In this document: piece after piece, positions 25,779-36,421 of the stretch
Layout: each line of letters starts with the position of its first letter
How positions within the stretch are numbered: position 1 is the first letter of the stretch
Origin: Aeromonas bestiarum
GTDB lineage: Bacteria; Pseudomonadota; Gammaproteobacteria; Enterobacterales; Aeromonadaceae
NCBI RefSeq assembly: GCF_000819745.1
Contig: NZ_CDDA01000032.1
Location: 124,001 to 188,000, forward strand
DNA: 64,000 nucleotides
Direction: 5' to 3'
Notes under the pieces: generated by a model
The model's input: only the letters and a program-made list of their open reading frames with translations
Told to the model about the DNA's origin: nothing
The model's database searches: none
Translations under genes and position numbers: made by a program

Positions 25779-27509
25779 ATGCTAAGCGATATCGAGATCT
25801 CCCGCCAGTCCCCCCGCCTTCCCATCCATGCGCTGGCCGAGCGCTTGTGCATACCGGCTCGGCTGCTCAGCCCTCACGGTCACTACAAGGGCAAACTCAG
25901 CCTGGATCTGCTCAGGCAACCCGCTGGCAAGGCAGGCAAGCTGGTGCTGGTAAGCGCCATCACACCGACGCCCCTCGGCGAGGGCAAGACGGTCACCACC
26001 CTGGGTCTCTCCATGGGGCTCAACCACATAGGCCAGCCCAGCATGGCCACCATTCGCCAGCCGAGTCTGGGCCCGGTATTCGGGGTCAAGGGGGGCGCGG
26101 CCGGTGGCGGCCATGCCCAGGTGGTGCCGATGGAGGAGATGAACCTGCACCTGACCGGGGATTTTCACGCCCTCACCGCCGCCCACAACCTGGCGGCCGC
26201 CGCGCTGGATGCCCGCCTGTTCCACGAGACCCGGCTCGGCGCCGAGTTCACCGCCAGGACGGGGCTGGCACGGCTCAATATCGACCCCGCCAACATCCTC
26301 TGGCCGCGCACCCTCGACATGAATGACCGCGCCCTGCGCCACCTCACGATTGGGCAGGGGGGCGCCGCCGATGGCGTTGAACGCCAGGATCGCTTCGTCA
26401 TCACAGCCGCCTCCGAGTTGATGGCCATTCTGGCACTGGCGAGCGATCTGAAAGACTTGCGCGAGCGCATCGGCCGCATCCAGCTGGCCCTCAATAGCCA
26501 GGGCCAGCCCATCACAGCCGAGCAGCTGGAAGTCGCCGGCGCCATGACGGTGCTGCTCAAAGACGCGCTGCAACCGACCCTGATGCAGACCACGGAGCAG
26601 ACCCCGGTACTGGTGCACGCAGGCCCGTTTGCCAACATAGCCCATGGCAACTCCTCGGTGATCGCCGATCGCATGGCGCTGCAACTGACCGACTATGTGG
26701 TGACAGAGGCGGGTTTTGGCTCCGATATGGGGCTGGAGAAGTTCTTCAACATCAAGCACCGCCAGTCCGGCATAGCGCCGGCCTGCGTGGTGCTGGTGGC
26801 CACGGTGCGCGGCCTCAAGGCCAACAGCGGCCTGCTCGATATCCGTCCCGGTCAGCCGCTGCCCGAGAGCCTGCTGGGGGAAGACTTGCCCACCCTTGAG
26901 AAAGGCTGCGCCAACCTCGCCTGGCATATCAACAATGCCCGCCGTTATGGCGTGCCCGTGGTGGTGGCGGTCAACCGCTTCCCCACCGACAGCCAGGCCG
27001 AGCTGGATCTGCTGATGCGCGAGGCGCGCCAAGCCGGCGCTTGCGGCACGGCCATCTCCAACGCCTTCACTCAAGGGGGCGAGGGTGCCAGTGAGCTGGC
27101 CCGTGCCGTGGTCGCCGCCTGCGAGATGCCAAGCCAGATCCAGCTGCTCTATCCCGATGAGATGAGCCTGTGTGCCAAGCTCGCCACCCTGGTGGAGTGC
27201 GGCTATGGCGGGCGCGGTGTGCGGCTCTCTGACAAGGCACGCCGCCAGCTGGCAGCGCTCTCGGCCGCAGGCTGGGATCACCTGCCCATCTGCGTGGCCA
27301 AGACGCCGCTCTCCATCAGCCATGACCCCGCCCTCAAGGGAGTGCCGACGGATTTCGAGGTGCCCATCGACGAGGTGAAGCTGTGCGCCGGTGCCGGCTT
27401 CGTCTATGCGCTGGCGGGCCCCATCATGACAATGCCTGGGCTCGGCAGCCTGCCGGCCTATCGTCATATCGACATCGATGATAACGGCGAAATAGTCGGA
27501 CTGAGCTGA
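25779..27509 (+). CDS. fhs: Formate-tetrahydrofolate ligase
   Basis: 576 residues from ATG 25779 (GAGG upstream), slightly longer than the usual ~556. It makes 10-formyl-tetrahydrofolate from formate, ATP and THF. Seen: the ATP-binding loop [14 protein letters not shown] (about residues 65-78), [20 protein letters not shown], and the family C-terminus [13 protein letters not shown] diverged copy of that C-terminus lies 88 bp downstream. The gene is monocistronic. Confidence 0.96.
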   Translation: MLSDIEISRQSPRLPIHALAERLCIPARLLSPHGHYKGKLSLDLLRQPAGKAGKLVLVSAITPTPLGEGKTVTTLGLSMGLNHIGQPSMATIRQPSLGPVFGVKGGAAGGGHAQVVPMEEMNLHLTGDFHALTAAHNLAAAALDARLFHETRLGAEFTARTGLARLNIDPANILWPRTLDMNDRALRHLTIGQGGAADGVERQDRFVITAASELMAILALASDLKDLRERIGRIQLALNSQGQPITAEQLEVAGAMTVLLKDALQPTLMQTTEQTPVLVHAGPFANIAHGNSSVIADRMALQLTDYVVTEAGFGSDMGLEKFFNIKHRQSGIAPACVVLVATVRGLKANSGLLDIRPGQPLPESLLGEDLPTLEKGCANLAWHINNARRYGVPVVVAVNRFPTDSQAELDLLMREARQAGACGTAISNAFTQGGEGASELARAVVAACEMPSQIQLLYPDEMSLCAKLATLVECGYGGRGVRLSDKARRQLAALSAAGWDHLPICVAKTPLSISHDPALKGVPTDFEVPIDEVKLCAGAGFVYALAGPIMTMPGLGSLPAYRHIDIDDNGEIVGLS

Positions 27510-27546
27510 TGGTTGCTGGTGACAGGCAGGCTGCCAAGCCACCGGT

Positions 27547-27597
27547 TACCGTCATATTGATATCGACGGGGACGGCAAGCTAGTCGGACTGAGCCGA
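27547..27597 (+). repeat. Diverged copy of the fhs 3' end
   Basis: These 51 bases read YRHIDIDGDGKLVGLS, against [16 protein letters not shown] at the true fhs end; 40 of 51 bases match and several differences are silent. The stop TGA is CGA here. Upstream codons (GCQATG against GSLPA) extend the likeness. It is the remnant of a second fhs allele. Confidence 0.85.
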
Positions 27598-27625
27598 CAG
27601 CCTCCACGCTCAAGATCGTCGGAAA

Positions 27626-27659
27626 CAACAAGGCCCCGCCAATGGACGGGGCCTTGTTG
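27626..27659. terminator. Bidirectional terminator between fhs and the second chemoreceptor
   Basis: Perfect 13-bp arms caacaaggccccg / cggggccttgttg with an 8-base loop, between converging genes. Confidence 0.8.
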
Positions 27660-27689
27660 TTAGTAGCCATACAACTCGCTGGCCTGCCC

Positions 27690-29345
27690 CTAGAGGGTGA
27701 AGCGCTGGGTCATATGGTGCAGCGAGGTCGCCAGCTTGCTCAACTCGACGCAAGCCTGGGCGGTCTGCTGCGCCCCCTGGGCGTTCTCGTCGGCGGCATT
27801 GTGGATGTTGACTATGCTGCGGTTGAGCTCCTCGGTCACCGCGTTCTGCTCCTCGGTCGCGGTGGCGATCAGGGTGTTCATGTCGGTGATCTGGGTGACG
27901 GCCCCATTGATGGTATCTATGCTGCTGCCGGCATCCCGCGCCAGCCCGACGCTCTCCTGCATCTGCTGACGGCTCAGCTGCATGGCGCTGCCCGCCTCGG
28001 CGGCGCGGCTCTGCAACAGCTCTATCATCTTGCTGATCTCGGCGGTCGAGTCCTGAGTCCGCTGGGCCAGGGAGCGCACCTCGTCCGCCACCACGGCGAA
28101 ACCGCGTCCCTGCTCGCCGGCACGGGCGGCCTCGATGGCGGCGTTGAGGGCCAGCAGGTTGGTCTGACCGGCGATGTCGCGGATCACATCCAGCACCATG
28201 CTGATGTTGGCGCTGTCGGTCTCCAGCTGCTGCACCACGGCGCCCGCCTGTTCAATCTTGACCGACACATCTTCGATGCTGCTGATGGCGCTGCGCACCA
28301 CCTGGTTGCCCTGAGACGAGGTGCGGGAGGCATCCTTGGCGGCACTCATGGCATCCGTGGTATTGCGGGCCACTTCATTGACCGTGGACTGCATCTCGTT
28401 CATGGCGGTGGCCACCTGGGAGACCTCGCTCTGCTGGCGGGCCATGCCGGTGGCGGACTGTTCGGAGATGGCACTCACCTCCTCCACGGCGCTGCTGAGC
28501 TGGCTCACAGAGCCAGCAATTTCGCTCACCAGATTGGCCAGCGCGTTTTGCATCCGGTTGAGGGCCGAGCCCAGCTGACCCAGCTCGTCGCGGTTGAAGC
28601 GGTTGTCCTGGATCCACTCCTGCAACTCCCCCTTGCCCAGATCGCCGTTGGCGATGCGCTGAGCCTGACGGGCCAGCATGATGAGGGGATCGCGGATCTG
28701 ACGGGTCAGCACCACTGAGAGGCAAACCACCAGCACCAGACCCACCAGCAGAGAAATGGTGACGCTCAACTTGGCGGAGTCATAGGCGGCCACCACCACC
28801 TTGCGCGACGCCTTGGCATAGCCATGGTTGATGCGAATGAGGTCACTGACCGACTTGGTCAGGTTGAGGTAGAGCGGGATCCCCTCGCTCATGAACACCT
28901 GCTGGGCTGCGGCCAGCTGGTCGCTCTCCTGCAGCTGTTTCACCCGCTGGTGCAGGGCCGAATAACGGGCCCAATCCGCCTTGACGGTATCGAAGGTGCG
29001 GCGCTCCTCCACATCCTCCGCCCAGATGGTGGCATCGTGCGCGACCAGCTGCTGGGCAACCTGTTCAAACTTGCGGGCCGTCTCGGTGCGATACTCCGCC
29101 TTTTTCTGCGGATCCGAGGCGATCAGGAAGAACCCCAGCTCATAGCGGCGCAGCTCGCTGATGCTCTCGCCGATGGCATTGGTGCGGTTGACGGCGGGCA
29201 AAATGCTGTCGGTGAAACCGATGGCGGCCCGGTTCATGTTGCTGAACTCGAGCAGCGAGAAGCCGCCGATAAAGGCCACCATCAGGCCGAGCACGGCAAA
29301 GCCGGCGGTGAGCTTCTTGCCTATGGTCATGGTACTGGTATTCAT
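27690..29345 (-). CDS. Methyl-accepting chemotaxis protein
   Basis: 551 residues from ATG 29345 with AGGA upstream. A first membrane helix ([21 protein letters not shown]) is followed by a ~150-residue four-helix-bundle ligand domain, a second helix ([20 protein letters not shown]), a HAMP domain and the signalling domain with [19 protein letters not shown]. It is a typical short-sensor (Tsr/Tar-like size) receptor. The ligand is unknown. No C-terminal CheR/CheB pentapeptide is visible. Confidence 0.93.
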   Translation of the reverse strand: MNTSTMTIGKKLTAGFAVLGLMVAFIGGFSLLEFSNMNRAAIGFTDSILPAVNRTNAIGESISELRRYELGFFLIASDPQKKAEYRTETARKFEQVAQQLVAHDATIWAEDVEERRTFDTVKADWARYSALHQRVKQLQESDQLAAAQQVFMSEGIPLYLNLTKSVSDLIRINHGYAKASRKVVVAAYDSAKLSVTISLLVGLVLVVCLSVVLTRQIRDPLIMLARQAQRIANGDLGKGELQEWIQDNRFNRDELGQLGSALNRMQNALANLVSEIAGSVSQLSSAVEEVSAISEQSATGMARQQSEVSQVATAMNEMQSTVNEVARNTTDAMSAAKDASRTSSQGNQVVRSAISSIEDVSVKIEQAGAVVQQLETDSANISMVLDVIRDIAGQTNLLALNAAIEAARAGEQGRGFAVVADEVRSLAQRTQDSTAEISKMIELLQSRAAEAGSAMQLSRQQMQESVGLARDAGSSIDTINGAVTQITDMNTLIATATEEQNAVTEELNRSIVNIHNAADENAQGAQQTAQACVELSKLATSLHHMTQRFTL

Positions 29346-29744
29346 GGCATGTCCTGGATATGAGTGAACAGATAGCGCCCGTCTGATCCGCACCTGTCGG
29401 CACGGATCACTGTGACTGCCCTCCATGGCGGCTCATCCAGCCTTGATGAATATGTATCCTTACATGAACGAGGCGAGAACCTTTGCACGGTGCCGCGCAC
29501 CTGCCTGACCAGCCCTTTCGGGTCAGCAGGAGAGCATCCCACAGGGCGGGACGACCACAGGCACAGGGCACCTCAGCTGGCTCAGCATGGGCACAAAAGA
29601 GAGCCAAAGTGATCCATGACGAGGTATATCGACCGGGCCAGCCGATCCCTTAAGGAAATTTGTGGAGGAAACAGCAGAGATGGCCGACTGGCCGCATGAA
29701 CAGAAGAGGGAGGCATGCAGCTAGGCGGCATGCCTCCTGACAGA
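29346..29744. other. Intergenic region between chemoreceptor and folE
   Basis: About 400 bp on the upstream side of the chemoreceptor and downstream of folE. It holds the folE terminator at its right end and presumably the chemoreceptor promoter. No gene with plausible codon use was found. Confidence 0.5.
29709..29737 (-). terminator. Terminator-like hairpin after folE
   Basis: Perfect 10-bp arms ggaggcatgc / gcatgcctcc with a 9-base loop just past the folE stop; the T-run is weak. Confidence 0.55.
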
Positions 29745-30401
29745 TCAGCCTTTCAGGCCGCCCAGAAACTCGGCACGGGTGTCGGGCTGGGTCTTGAACA
29801 CGCCACCGAGAGAGGTGGTGGTGGTATAGGAGGTGGAGTCCATCACGCCGCGCGCCTTCACGCAGAAGTGGGTCGCCTTGATGCTGATGGCCACATCCTT
29901 GGTGCCGAGCAGAGTCTGCAACGCCAGCAGGATCTGCTGGGTGAGCCGCTCCTGCACCTGGGGACGACGGGCGAAGAACTGCACTATGCGGTTGATTTTC
30001 GACAGCCCGATCACCTTGCCACGGGGGATGTAGGCCACGTGGGCCAGCCCGTCGATAGTGACGAAGTGGTGTTCGCAGGTGCTGGTGAGACTGATGTCCC
30101 GCACCATGATCATCTCGTCCACCTTCATCTTGTTCTCGATCACGGTCACCTTGGGGAAGGTGCTGTAATCGAGGCCGGAGAAGATCTCGTTCACGTACAT
30201 CTTGGCGATGCGGTGCGGCGTCTCCGCCAGGCTGTCATCGGTCAGATCCAGCCCCAGCGTCTCCATGATGGCGCGCATATGGCCTTCGATCTTCTCCCTC
30301 TTCTGCTGACCATCCAGTGCATTGGCCACCAGAGGTGTCTCGAGGCCCTCGGCCTCGAGGGCTGCCCTGACCAACAGGGCTTCCTGGCTTAAGCTCGTCA
30401 T
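29745..30401 (-). CDS. folE: GTP cyclohydrolase I
   Basis: 218 residues, close to the 222 of E. coli FolE. It opens GTP to 7,8-dihydroneopterin triphosphate for folate synthesis. Zinc and catalytic residues are seen in [12 protein letters not shown] and in [34 protein letters not shown] is the long family signature. It is divergent from moeA across about 307 bp. Confidence 0.96.
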   Translation of the reverse strand: MTSLSQEALLVRAALEAEGLETPLVANALDGQQKREKIEGHMRAIMETLGLDLTDDSLAETPHRIAKMYVNEIFSGLDYSTFPKVTVIENKMKVDEMIMVRDISLTSTCEHHFVTIDGLAHVAYIPRGKVIGLSKINRIVQFFARRPQVQERLTQQILLALQTLLGTKDVAISIKATHFCVKARGVMDSTSYTTTTSLGGVFKTQPDTRAEFLGGLKG

Positions 30402-30708
30402 CTTGTTCCTCTCCCACGCTCAGGGACTGTGATGGCCGCCTTGTCTGTGACGGCACTTTGTTGTGGCGCAATAGTAAACGGCGATTATTGCCATAATTCA
30501 AGCTAACTCAAGTCCGTCTCCTGACTTTATGCCAATCCGTCGACTTTTACCCCTTGATGGCCCCCCCATACGGGGAGGATTGCAACAAACAATCCCTCTT
30601 CCGCCACCCCTGTGCCTGGCAGCCTGGTGTCGGCTCCTGATAAGCCTGCCCATCCACCCTGATTTTTGGGATAATCCGCCCTCAACCACACCAATAGAGG
30701 TAATGACG
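30402..30708. other. Divergent folE-moeA promoter region
   Basis: About 307 bp with no gene. The open frame upstream of moeA continues here but lacks a ribosome-binding site before any earlier ATG. The middle is pyrimidine-rich on the plus strand. No clear operator or riboswitch was recognised. Confidence 0.5.
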
Positions 30709-31935
30709 ATGGGATTTGATACCAGCGGACTACTCCCCCTGAGCCATGCCCTGCAAGGGATGCTGGACCAACTCGCCTGCTGCTGCGACACCGAGCAAGT
30801 GCCCCTGCCCCAGGCCCTCGGCCGGGTGCTCGCGGCAGATATCGCCTCCCCCTTGTCAGTGCCTCCGTTCGACAACGCCGCCATGGACGGTTACGCCGTG
30901 CGGCTGGCCGATCTCGCTGCCGGCACCCCGCTCATCATGGCGGGCAAGGCCTTCGCCGGTCAGCCCTATCAGGGGGAATGGCCCGCCAGCCACTGCGTGC
31001 GGATCATGACCGGCGCGCCCGTGCCAAAGGGCACGGATGCGGTGGTGATGCAGGAGGAAACCCAGGCCGACGGTGACAAGATCACTTTTCTGGTGCCACC
31101 CGCCCCGGGCCAGAATATCCGCCGCCGCGGCGAGGATATCCGCGAGGGAGCCAGCGTGCTCTGCGCCGGTACCCGGCTCACCCCCCGTGAACTGCCGCTG
31201 TTGGCCTCCTTGGGCATAGCCACCGTCAGCGTGCGCCGACCGCTGCGAGTGGCCATCTTCAGCACAGGCGACGAACTCAAGCCGGTCGGCACCCCGCTCG
31301 CCCACGGCGACATCTATGACTCCAACCGCTACGGGGTCAAGGCCATGCTGGCGCGCCTTGGTTGTGAGTGCCTCGACCTTGGCATCATACCGGACGACCC
31401 CGCGCAGCTGCGCGCCGCCTTCCTGCAGGCCGACCGCGAGGCCGATGCCCTGATCACCACGGGAGGCGTCTCGGTCGGTGAAGCGGATTTCACCAAGCAG
31501 TTGCTCGAGGAACTCGGCGAGATCGGCTTCTGGAAGCTGGCCATCAAGCCGGGCAAGCCGTTCGCCTTCGGCCGCCTGCCCAACGCCTGGTTCTTCGGTC
31601 TGCCGGGCAACCCTGTCTCTGCCATGGTCACCTTCGATCAGCTGGTGCAGCCTGCGCTGGCCAAGCTGGCCGGCCAACGCTTTGAGCGCCCGCTTCAACT
31701 GTCAGCCATTGCAGCAGAGCCGCTCAAGAAGGCACCCGGCCGGCTCGACTTCCAGCGCGGCATTCTGAGCCAGGGGCCAGACGGCCTGGAGGTGCGCAGC
31801 ACAGGCTCCCAGGATTCCGCCGTGTTCAGCTCACTGTCGCGGGCCAACTGCTACATAGTGCTTGAACGTGAGCGGGGCAAGGTGGCGGCGGGTGAAACCG
31901 TCACCGTCGAACCATTCGGAGGCTTGCTGCTGTGA
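30709..31935 (+). CDS. moeA: Molybdopterin molybdenumtransferase
   Basis: 408 residues from ATG 30709, chosen over ATG 30703 because AGAGG is eight bases upstream. It inserts molybdate into adenylylated molybdopterin. Motifs: [33 protein letters not shown], the MPT-binding [14 protein letters not shown] and [14 protein letters not shown]. It overlaps moeB by four bases (GTGA). It heads the molybdenum-cofactor block of the window. Confidence 0.97.
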   Translation: MGFDTSGLLPLSHALQGMLDQLACCCDTEQVPLPQALGRVLAADIASPLSVPPFDNAAMDGYAVRLADLAAGTPLIMAGKAFAGQPYQGEWPASHCVRIMTGAPVPKGTDAVVMQEETQADGDKITFLVPPAPGQNIRRRGEDIREGASVLCAGTRLTPRELPLLASLGIATVSVRRPLRVAIFSTGDELKPVGTPLAHGDIYDSNRYGVKAMLARLGCECLDLGIIPDDPAQLRAAFLQADREADALITTGGVSVGEADFTKQLLEELGEIGFWKLAIKPGKPFAFGRLPNAWFFGLPGNPVSAMVTFDQLVQPALAKLAGQRFERPLQLSAIAAEPLKKAPGRLDFQRGILSQGPDGLEVRSTGSQDSAVFSSLSRANCYIVLERERGKVAAGETVTVEPFGGLLL

Positions 31936-32687
31936 GCGACATTCTCTCGGACGCCGAGCTCTTGCGCTACAACCGCCAGATCATCCTCAAATCCTTCGAC
32001 TTCGAGGGGCAGGAGGCGCTCAAGCAGGCCAGCGTGCTGGTGATAGGTGCAGGGGGCCTGGGCTGCGCCGCCAGCCAGTATCTGGCGGTGGCCGGGGTCG
32101 GCCAGCTCACCCTGGTGGATTTTGACAAGGTGGAGCTATCCAATCTGCAACGCCAGGTACTGCACACAGATGAGCGCATCGGCCACTACAAGGTGGACTC
32201 CGCCGCCCAGTCCCTGCGCGCGCTCAACCCCTGGCTCAAGGTGGAGACTCACGCCTCTGTTGCCGACGAGGCGCTGCTCGATGCCCTGCTACCCAGCCAT
32301 CAGCTGGTGCTCGACTGTACCGACAACCTGGCCATCCGCAATCTGCTCAACCAATACGCGCGCAAACACAGGGTGCCGCTGGTCAGCGGCGCCGCCATCC
32401 GGCTGGAGGGGCAGCTGTGCAGCTTCACCTGGCAGGAGGGTGAGCCCTGCTACGCCTGCCTCAGCGCCCTGTTTGGCGAGCAGGCCCTTACCTGCGTCGA
32501 GGCGGGGGTGCTCGCCCCCGTGGTAGGGCTGGTGGGCAGCCTGCAGGCGCTGGAGGCGATAAAATTGCTGGCGAGCACGGGGCGCAGCTACAGCGGCCGC
32601 CTCTTGATGATCGATGGCCTCACCGGCACCTTCCGCGAGATGAAGCTGCCCAAACGCCCCGACTGCCCGGTTTGCTCCCATCCTTGA
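31932..32687 (+). CDS. moeB: Molybdopterin-synthase adenylyltransferase
   Basis: 251 residues, GTG start overlapping the moeA stop. It adenylates the C-terminal Gly-Gly of MoaD. E1-type features: [17 protein letters not shown] (nucleotide loop), [23 protein letters not shown] and two zinc pairs, CYAC and CPVC. E. coli has the same moeA-moeB order. Confidence 0.97.
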   Translation: MSDILSDAELLRYNRQIILKSFDFEGQEALKQASVLVIGAGGLGCAASQYLAVAGVGQLTLVDFDKVELSNLQRQVLHTDERIGHYKVDSAAQSLRALNPWLKVETHASVADEALLDALLPSHQLVLDCTDNLAIRNLLNQYARKHRVPLVSGAAIRLEGQLCSFTWQEGEPCYACLSALFGEQALTCVEAGVLAPVVGLVGSLQALEAIKLLASTGRSYSGRLLMIDGLTGTFREMKLPKRPDCPVCSHP

Positions 32688-32704
32688 ACCCGAGCGATAC
32701 CCAC

Positions 32705-32735
32705 AAAAAAGCCGACCCCACGGGGTCGGCTTTTT
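32705..32735. terminator. Bidirectional terminator after moeB
   Basis: Stem aaaaagccgacccc / ggtcggcttttt with flanking A and T runs between converging genes. Confidence 0.85.
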
Positions 32736-32753
32736 CGTATCCCAGACCCGCGT

Positions 32754-33530
32754 TCAGTGGGTGGAGAGGATCCGCTGCAGCAGGTGGTTGAACCCAGAGG
32801 GATCTTCTGCCGGCCAGGCGTGGTGGCCATTGGGGGTGTGGATGGTGGCGTTGGGCAGGGAGGCAAACTGCTCCACCCGCTTGGCAAGCGGCAGATAGTC
32901 GTGGCTGGTGGAGATGATGGCCACCGGCTGCCAGATGGCGCCAAGCCGGGCGCGCACAGACCAGCCGGGCAAGGCGTCGAGCAGCGCCTTGTAGACCCGC
33001 TTCCGGTTGCGCACGAAGCGCAGCCGGAAGGTGTGGCGCACCTGGGCGAGATCCGGGCCGGGGAAGAGCTCACGCCCCAGCCACCAGGCGAGCGGACGCA
33101 TGCCAAACCAGCGCAGCCACTTGAGGCGCTGGGCGTAACGCTCCTGCTCCTTCGGCGTCTCCAGCAGAAACTCGCTAACACCGTTGACCAGCACCAGACC
33201 TCGTACCTTGTGAGGAAGTTGCAGGGCCAGCTCCAGTGCCACCATGGCCCCCAGAGAGAGACCCACGACCCAGGCGGGCTCCGGTTGCTCGTCGAGCCAG
33301 CGCACCACGTCGGCAGCCAGAGTGGCCACGTCGAACGGCCCCTCCTGCATGCTCTGACCATGGCCGCGCAGGTCGAGGGCCACCACCCGATAGTGTTCGG
33401 AGAAGCGCTCTATCTGTGCCTGCCAGTCGAGACTGGATGAGCCCAGCCCGTGCAGCAGCAACAGCAAGGGGCCCTCCCCCGCACTGCGCAGGGCAAGACC
33501 GTTGGATTTCATCACCTGATTGCGGCGCAT
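32754..33530 (-). CDS. Alpha/beta-fold hydrolase
   Basis: About 258 residues from ATG 33530 (AGAGG ten bases upstream); ATG 33512 is an alternative. It has the oxyanion region LLLLHGLGSSSLDW, the nucleophile elbow VVGLSLGAMVAL, a cap-domain insertion rich in Trp and Arg, and the catalytic His in PNGHHAWPAEDP. Substrate not predictable; relatives include esterases, haloperoxidases and BioH-like enzymes. It lies upstream of nothing in operon form; modC ends 91 bp away on the same strand. Confidence 0.85.
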   Translation of the reverse strand: MRRNQVMKSNGLALRSAGEGPLLLLLHGLGSSSLDWQAQIERFSEHYRVVALDLRGHGQSMQEGPFDVATLAADVVRWLDEQPEPAWVVGLSLGAMVALELALQLPHKVRGLVLVNGVSEFLLETPKEQERYAQRLKWLRWFGMRPLAWWLGRELFPGPDLAQVRHTFRLRFVRNRKRVYKALLDALPGWSVRARLGAIWQPVAIISTSHDYLPLAKRVEQFASLPNATIHTPNGHHAWPAEDPSGFNHLLQRILSTH

Positions 33531-33621
33531 CAGTGTATTGCCTCTCGACTCATCACCTGAACCATCTCTTGTTGTTATGTTGCCCGTGGCCACCCCGCCA
33601 CGTTATCAGATCGGCGCCCAA

Positions 33622-34707
33622 TCAGCCTTCGCTGACCAGACTGACCGCCTTGATATAGGCGTATATCTGCTGCTCCGGCACCAGCGCCAGCCGGGTGGCG
33701 GAGCGGCTGGTGATCCGGGCCAGCAGTATCTGCTCCCCCAGTGCCAACTGCAACAGAGTCTGGCCGGGGCGCACCTCGCGCACCGCCAGCAAACGAGTGG
33801 CGAGGCAGTTGGAGAGGCTGGAGTGCTCTATGGGGGCGGTGGCGATCACCACGTCCCGCCCCGCCACCTTGATCTGCAAGGGGCCGCGCTCGTCCGGTAC
33901 ATGATTCATGGTGACCCGCAGGCGCTGCTCGCCGAGCTGCAGGGTCGCCATCTGCTCGTCGTCATCGTAGTGGGCCAGGGTGGCATCCAGCATCACACCG
34001 GCATCGTCGCGACTGGCGAGCGAGAGATCGGTGCGGGCAAAGATCTCGCTCGGCCGCCCCTGCGCCTCCACCCGGCCACCCTCCAGCAGCACCAGCTGAT
34101 CGCAGAGCAGGCTCACCTCCTCCATGGCGTGGCTGACGAAGATCATGGGGATGCCGCTCTCCTGCTGCAACCCTTTGAGCACGTGGGCCTGATGAATGCG
34201 GCTACGCCTGTCCAGCGCAGAAAAAGGCTCATCCAGCAGCAGCAGATCGGGCTCAGCCAGCAGGGCCCGCCCCAGTGCCACCCGCTGGCGCTGGCCGCCG
34301 GAGAGACCATGAGCCGGCTGCGCCAGCAACTCGGCAAAGCCGAGTCGCGCCGCCAGCGCTTCGGGCTGCCAGCGCCCTCGCCCCTTGCGGGCCGCCAGCT
34401 GCAGATTGCCCAGCACGCTCAGATGGGGGAAGAGCCGCGAATCCTGAAACACCAGTCCGATGCGACGCGCTTCGGGCAGCAGATCGGCCAGTTCACGTCC
34501 TCGCCACCACAGGCGATCGCCGCTCTGACGATCCAGCCCGGCCATGATGCGCAGCAGTGTGCTCTTGCCGCAGCCGGAGGGGCCGAACAGGCCGAGAATA
34601 CCCCCCGGCTCGAGGGTCAGTTCGCAGTCGAGGGTGAAGGCACCAAACTCGCGCCTGGCATTAAGTTGCAGGGCGTGGCCCTGAGACATATTGGCTGACG
34701 GGGTCAT
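33622..34707 (-). CDS. modC: Molybdate ABC transporter ATP-binding protein
   Basis: 361 residues. ABC domain with Walker A GPSGCGKST, signature LSGGQRQRVALGRAL and Walker B LLLLDEPFSALD, followed by a C-terminal molybdate-binding (TOBE/Mop-like) domain of about 130 residues that may sense cell molybdate. Its ATG overlaps the modB stop (ATGA). It powers the ModB channel. Confidence 0.96.
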   Translation of the reverse strand: MTPSANMSQGHALQLNARREFGAFTLDCELTLEPGGILGLFGPSGCGKSTLLRIMAGLDRQSGDRLWWRGRELADLLPEARRIGLVFQDSRLFPHLSVLGNLQLAARKGRGRWQPEALAARLGFAELLAQPAHGLSGGQRQRVALGRALLAEPDLLLLDEPFSALDRRSRIHQAHVLKGLQQESGIPMIFVSHAMEEVSLLCDQLVLLEGGRVEAQGRPSEIFARTDLSLASRDDAGVMLDATLAHYDDDEQMATLQLGEQRLRVTMNHVPDERGPLQIKVAGRDVVIATAPIEHSSLSNCLATRLLAVREVRPGQTLLQLALGEQILLARITSRSATRLALVPEQQIYAYIKAVSLVSEG

Positions 34708-35384
34708 CCGAACAGCCTCCGCTGCCGGCGCTGCAATACGCCATAGACCAGCACCAGCATCACCAGCGAGAAGCCCATCAGGCCGCCAGCCAGAATATGG
34801 GCGTTTTGGTAATCCATCGCCTCCACATGATCAAACAGGGCGATGGAGAGCACCTGGGTCTCCCCCGGGATGTTACCGCCGATCATCAGCACAACGCCAA
34901 ACTCCCCCAGGGTGTGGGCAAAGCCAAGGGCCGCCGCCATCACGAAGCTGGGCAGCGTCATCGGCAAAATGATGTGAAAGAAGCGCTCCAGCGGCCCGAG
35001 CCCCAGGGTGGCGGCAGCTTCCAGCTCCTTGTTGCCCATGTTGACGAAGGCAGAGGTGAGCGGCTGCACCACGAAGGGGAGCGAGTAGAGGATGGAGGCC
35101 AGCAGCAGACCGAGAAAGCTGAAGGCAAGCGGTGCGCCAAAGGTGTCACGCCACCAGGCACCTAGGCCGTATGAGGGTGAGAAGGCGAGCAGCAGATAGA
35201 AACCGAGTACCGTGGGGGGCAGCACCAGAGGCAGGGCCACCAGCGCCTCCACCAAGGGCCGCAGCTTGTTCTGGCTGCGGGACAGCCACCAGGCCAGCGG
35301 CGGCGACAGCAGCAATAGGATGCCGGTAGTGCTGGCCGCCAGCTTCAGGGTGAGCCAGATGGCCTGCAGATCCCCTTCACTCAT
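34704..35384 (-). CDS. modB: Molybdate ABC transporter permease
   Basis: 226 residues from ATG 35384 with GGGAG upstream. About five membrane helices; the cytoplasmic coupling motif EAAATLGLGPLERFFHIILP (the EAA loop) contacts ModC. Ends AFGH-type conserved GFAHTLGEFGVVLMIGGNIP, typical of molybdate and sulfate permeases. Confidence 0.96.
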   Translation of the reverse strand: MSEGDLQAIWLTLKLAASTTGILLLLSPPLAWWLSRSQNKLRPLVEALVALPLVLPPTVLGFYLLLAFSPSYGLGAWWRDTFGAPLAFSFLGLLLASILYSLPFVVQPLTSAFVNMGNKELEAAATLGLGPLERFFHIILPMTLPSFVMAAALGFAHTLGEFGVVLMIGGNIPGETQVLSIALFDHVEAMDYQNAHILAGGLMGFSLVMLVLVYGVLQRRQRRLFG

Positions 35385-35551
35385 CGAACTCACTCCCAAC
35401 GCCAGGTTCAGCACCAGACACTGCGAATGAGCAGATCCCCCGATAGACCTGACCCTGAGTCAGGCAGGTCATCGCCAGCAGATCCCTTTTATTCATTGCC
35501 AAGCTCCCGGTTGGGATCAGCCAACGACATGGTGTGCATCCTCATGGCAAA

Positions 35552-35580
35552 GCGTGGTCGACCCCAAGGCCGACCACTCA
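35552..35580 (-). promoter_or_regulatory. Hairpin between modA and modB
   Basis: Arms gtggtcg / cgaccac around a ~10-base loop in the 220-bp modA-modB gap. It could lower modBC expression relative to modA or protect the modA message; no T-run follows. Confidence 0.4.
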
Positions 35581-35604
35581 TGGTTGCGCATCAGGCTCAT
35601 GCCC

Positions 35605-36333
35605 TTATTGGGGCAGGGCATAGCCCGCGGCCTTGATCTGCGCCTGACCCGGCCCCTTGAGCCAGGCGACCAGCGCCTCGACGGCGGCGCCCTTCTTCAG
35701 CACCAGCCCCTGCTGTTCGATGGCCGGATACAGCGTGTTCGGCACAGCCCAGGCTTCGCCTGTTTTGCCCGCCTCCACCAGGTTGGCCCAGGCGACGAAG
35801 CCCAGCTCGGCGTTGCCGGTATCGACGAACTGCCAGGTCTGGCCTATGTTGGCGCCGGTCAGCATACGGTACTGTTTGGGATCGATCTTGAGGCTTTCCA
35901 GGGTCGCCATGGCGGCAGCGCCATAGGGAGCGGTACGGGCATTGGCGATGGCGAGGTTGCCTTTCCAGCTGCGCAGGCTCGCCTCGTCGGGGGCCGGGCC
36001 GCCCTTCTTCCACAAGCCCAGCTGGCCGATGGCATAGGTGAAACGATCGCTGCCCTTGCCCTCTTTCTCCAGCTTCTCGGGGGTGGCCACATCGGCGGAG
36101 AGGAAGAGATCGAACGGCGCGCCGTGACTGATCTGGGTGTAGAGCACACCGGTGGCGGCAGAGCTGATGATGACGCTGTGGCCGGTCTTGGCGGTGAACT
36201 CCTTGCCGATGCGCTCTATGGTGCCCTTGAAGTTGGCGGCCACGGCCACCTTCACCTCGTCGGCTTGTACGGCAATGGGGTTCAGCGCCGCGGCACAGAC
36301 GCCTGCAATGACAACAGATAACAACGGTTTCAT
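35605..36333 (-). CDS. modA: Periplasmic molybdate-binding protein
   Basis: 242 residues with a cleavable signal peptide ending near ALNPIAVQA, then DEVKVAVAANFKGTIERIG. The ligand-binding Ser and the SSAATGVLYTQI segment are typical of ModA. AGGAGG lies just before the ATG. It follows the moa genes on the same strand, separated by 88 bp, so the moa and mod genes may be co-transcribed. Confidence 0.95.
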   Translation of the reverse strand: MKPLLSVVIAGVCAAALNPIAVQADEVKVAVAANFKGTIERIGKEFTAKTGHSVIISSAATGVLYTQISHGAPFDLFLSADVATPEKLEKEGKGSDRFTYAIGQLGLWKKGGPAPDEASLRSWKGNLAIANARTAPYGAAAMATLESLKIDPKQYRMLTGANIGQTWQFVDTGNAELGFVAWANLVEAGKTGEAWAVPNTLYPAIEQQGLVLKKGAAVEALVAWLKGPGQAQIKAAGYALPQ

Positions 36334-36421
36334 TCCCTTCCTCCTGATGTGGGTCTGGTCTCACCAGGCCCGAAAACAGGGGCAAGGTTCCCGTTGAACC
36401 TGCACCCCTACGATGAACAGG

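Noticed and set aside
33531..33565. Possible modC tail copy (offset about 90 bp)
   Set aside because: Only about 60% matching with gaps; could be chance.
35488..35525. Possible modA tail copy in the modA-modB gap
   Set aside because: Shares only TTATT and a few scattered bases; the encoded residues do not match.
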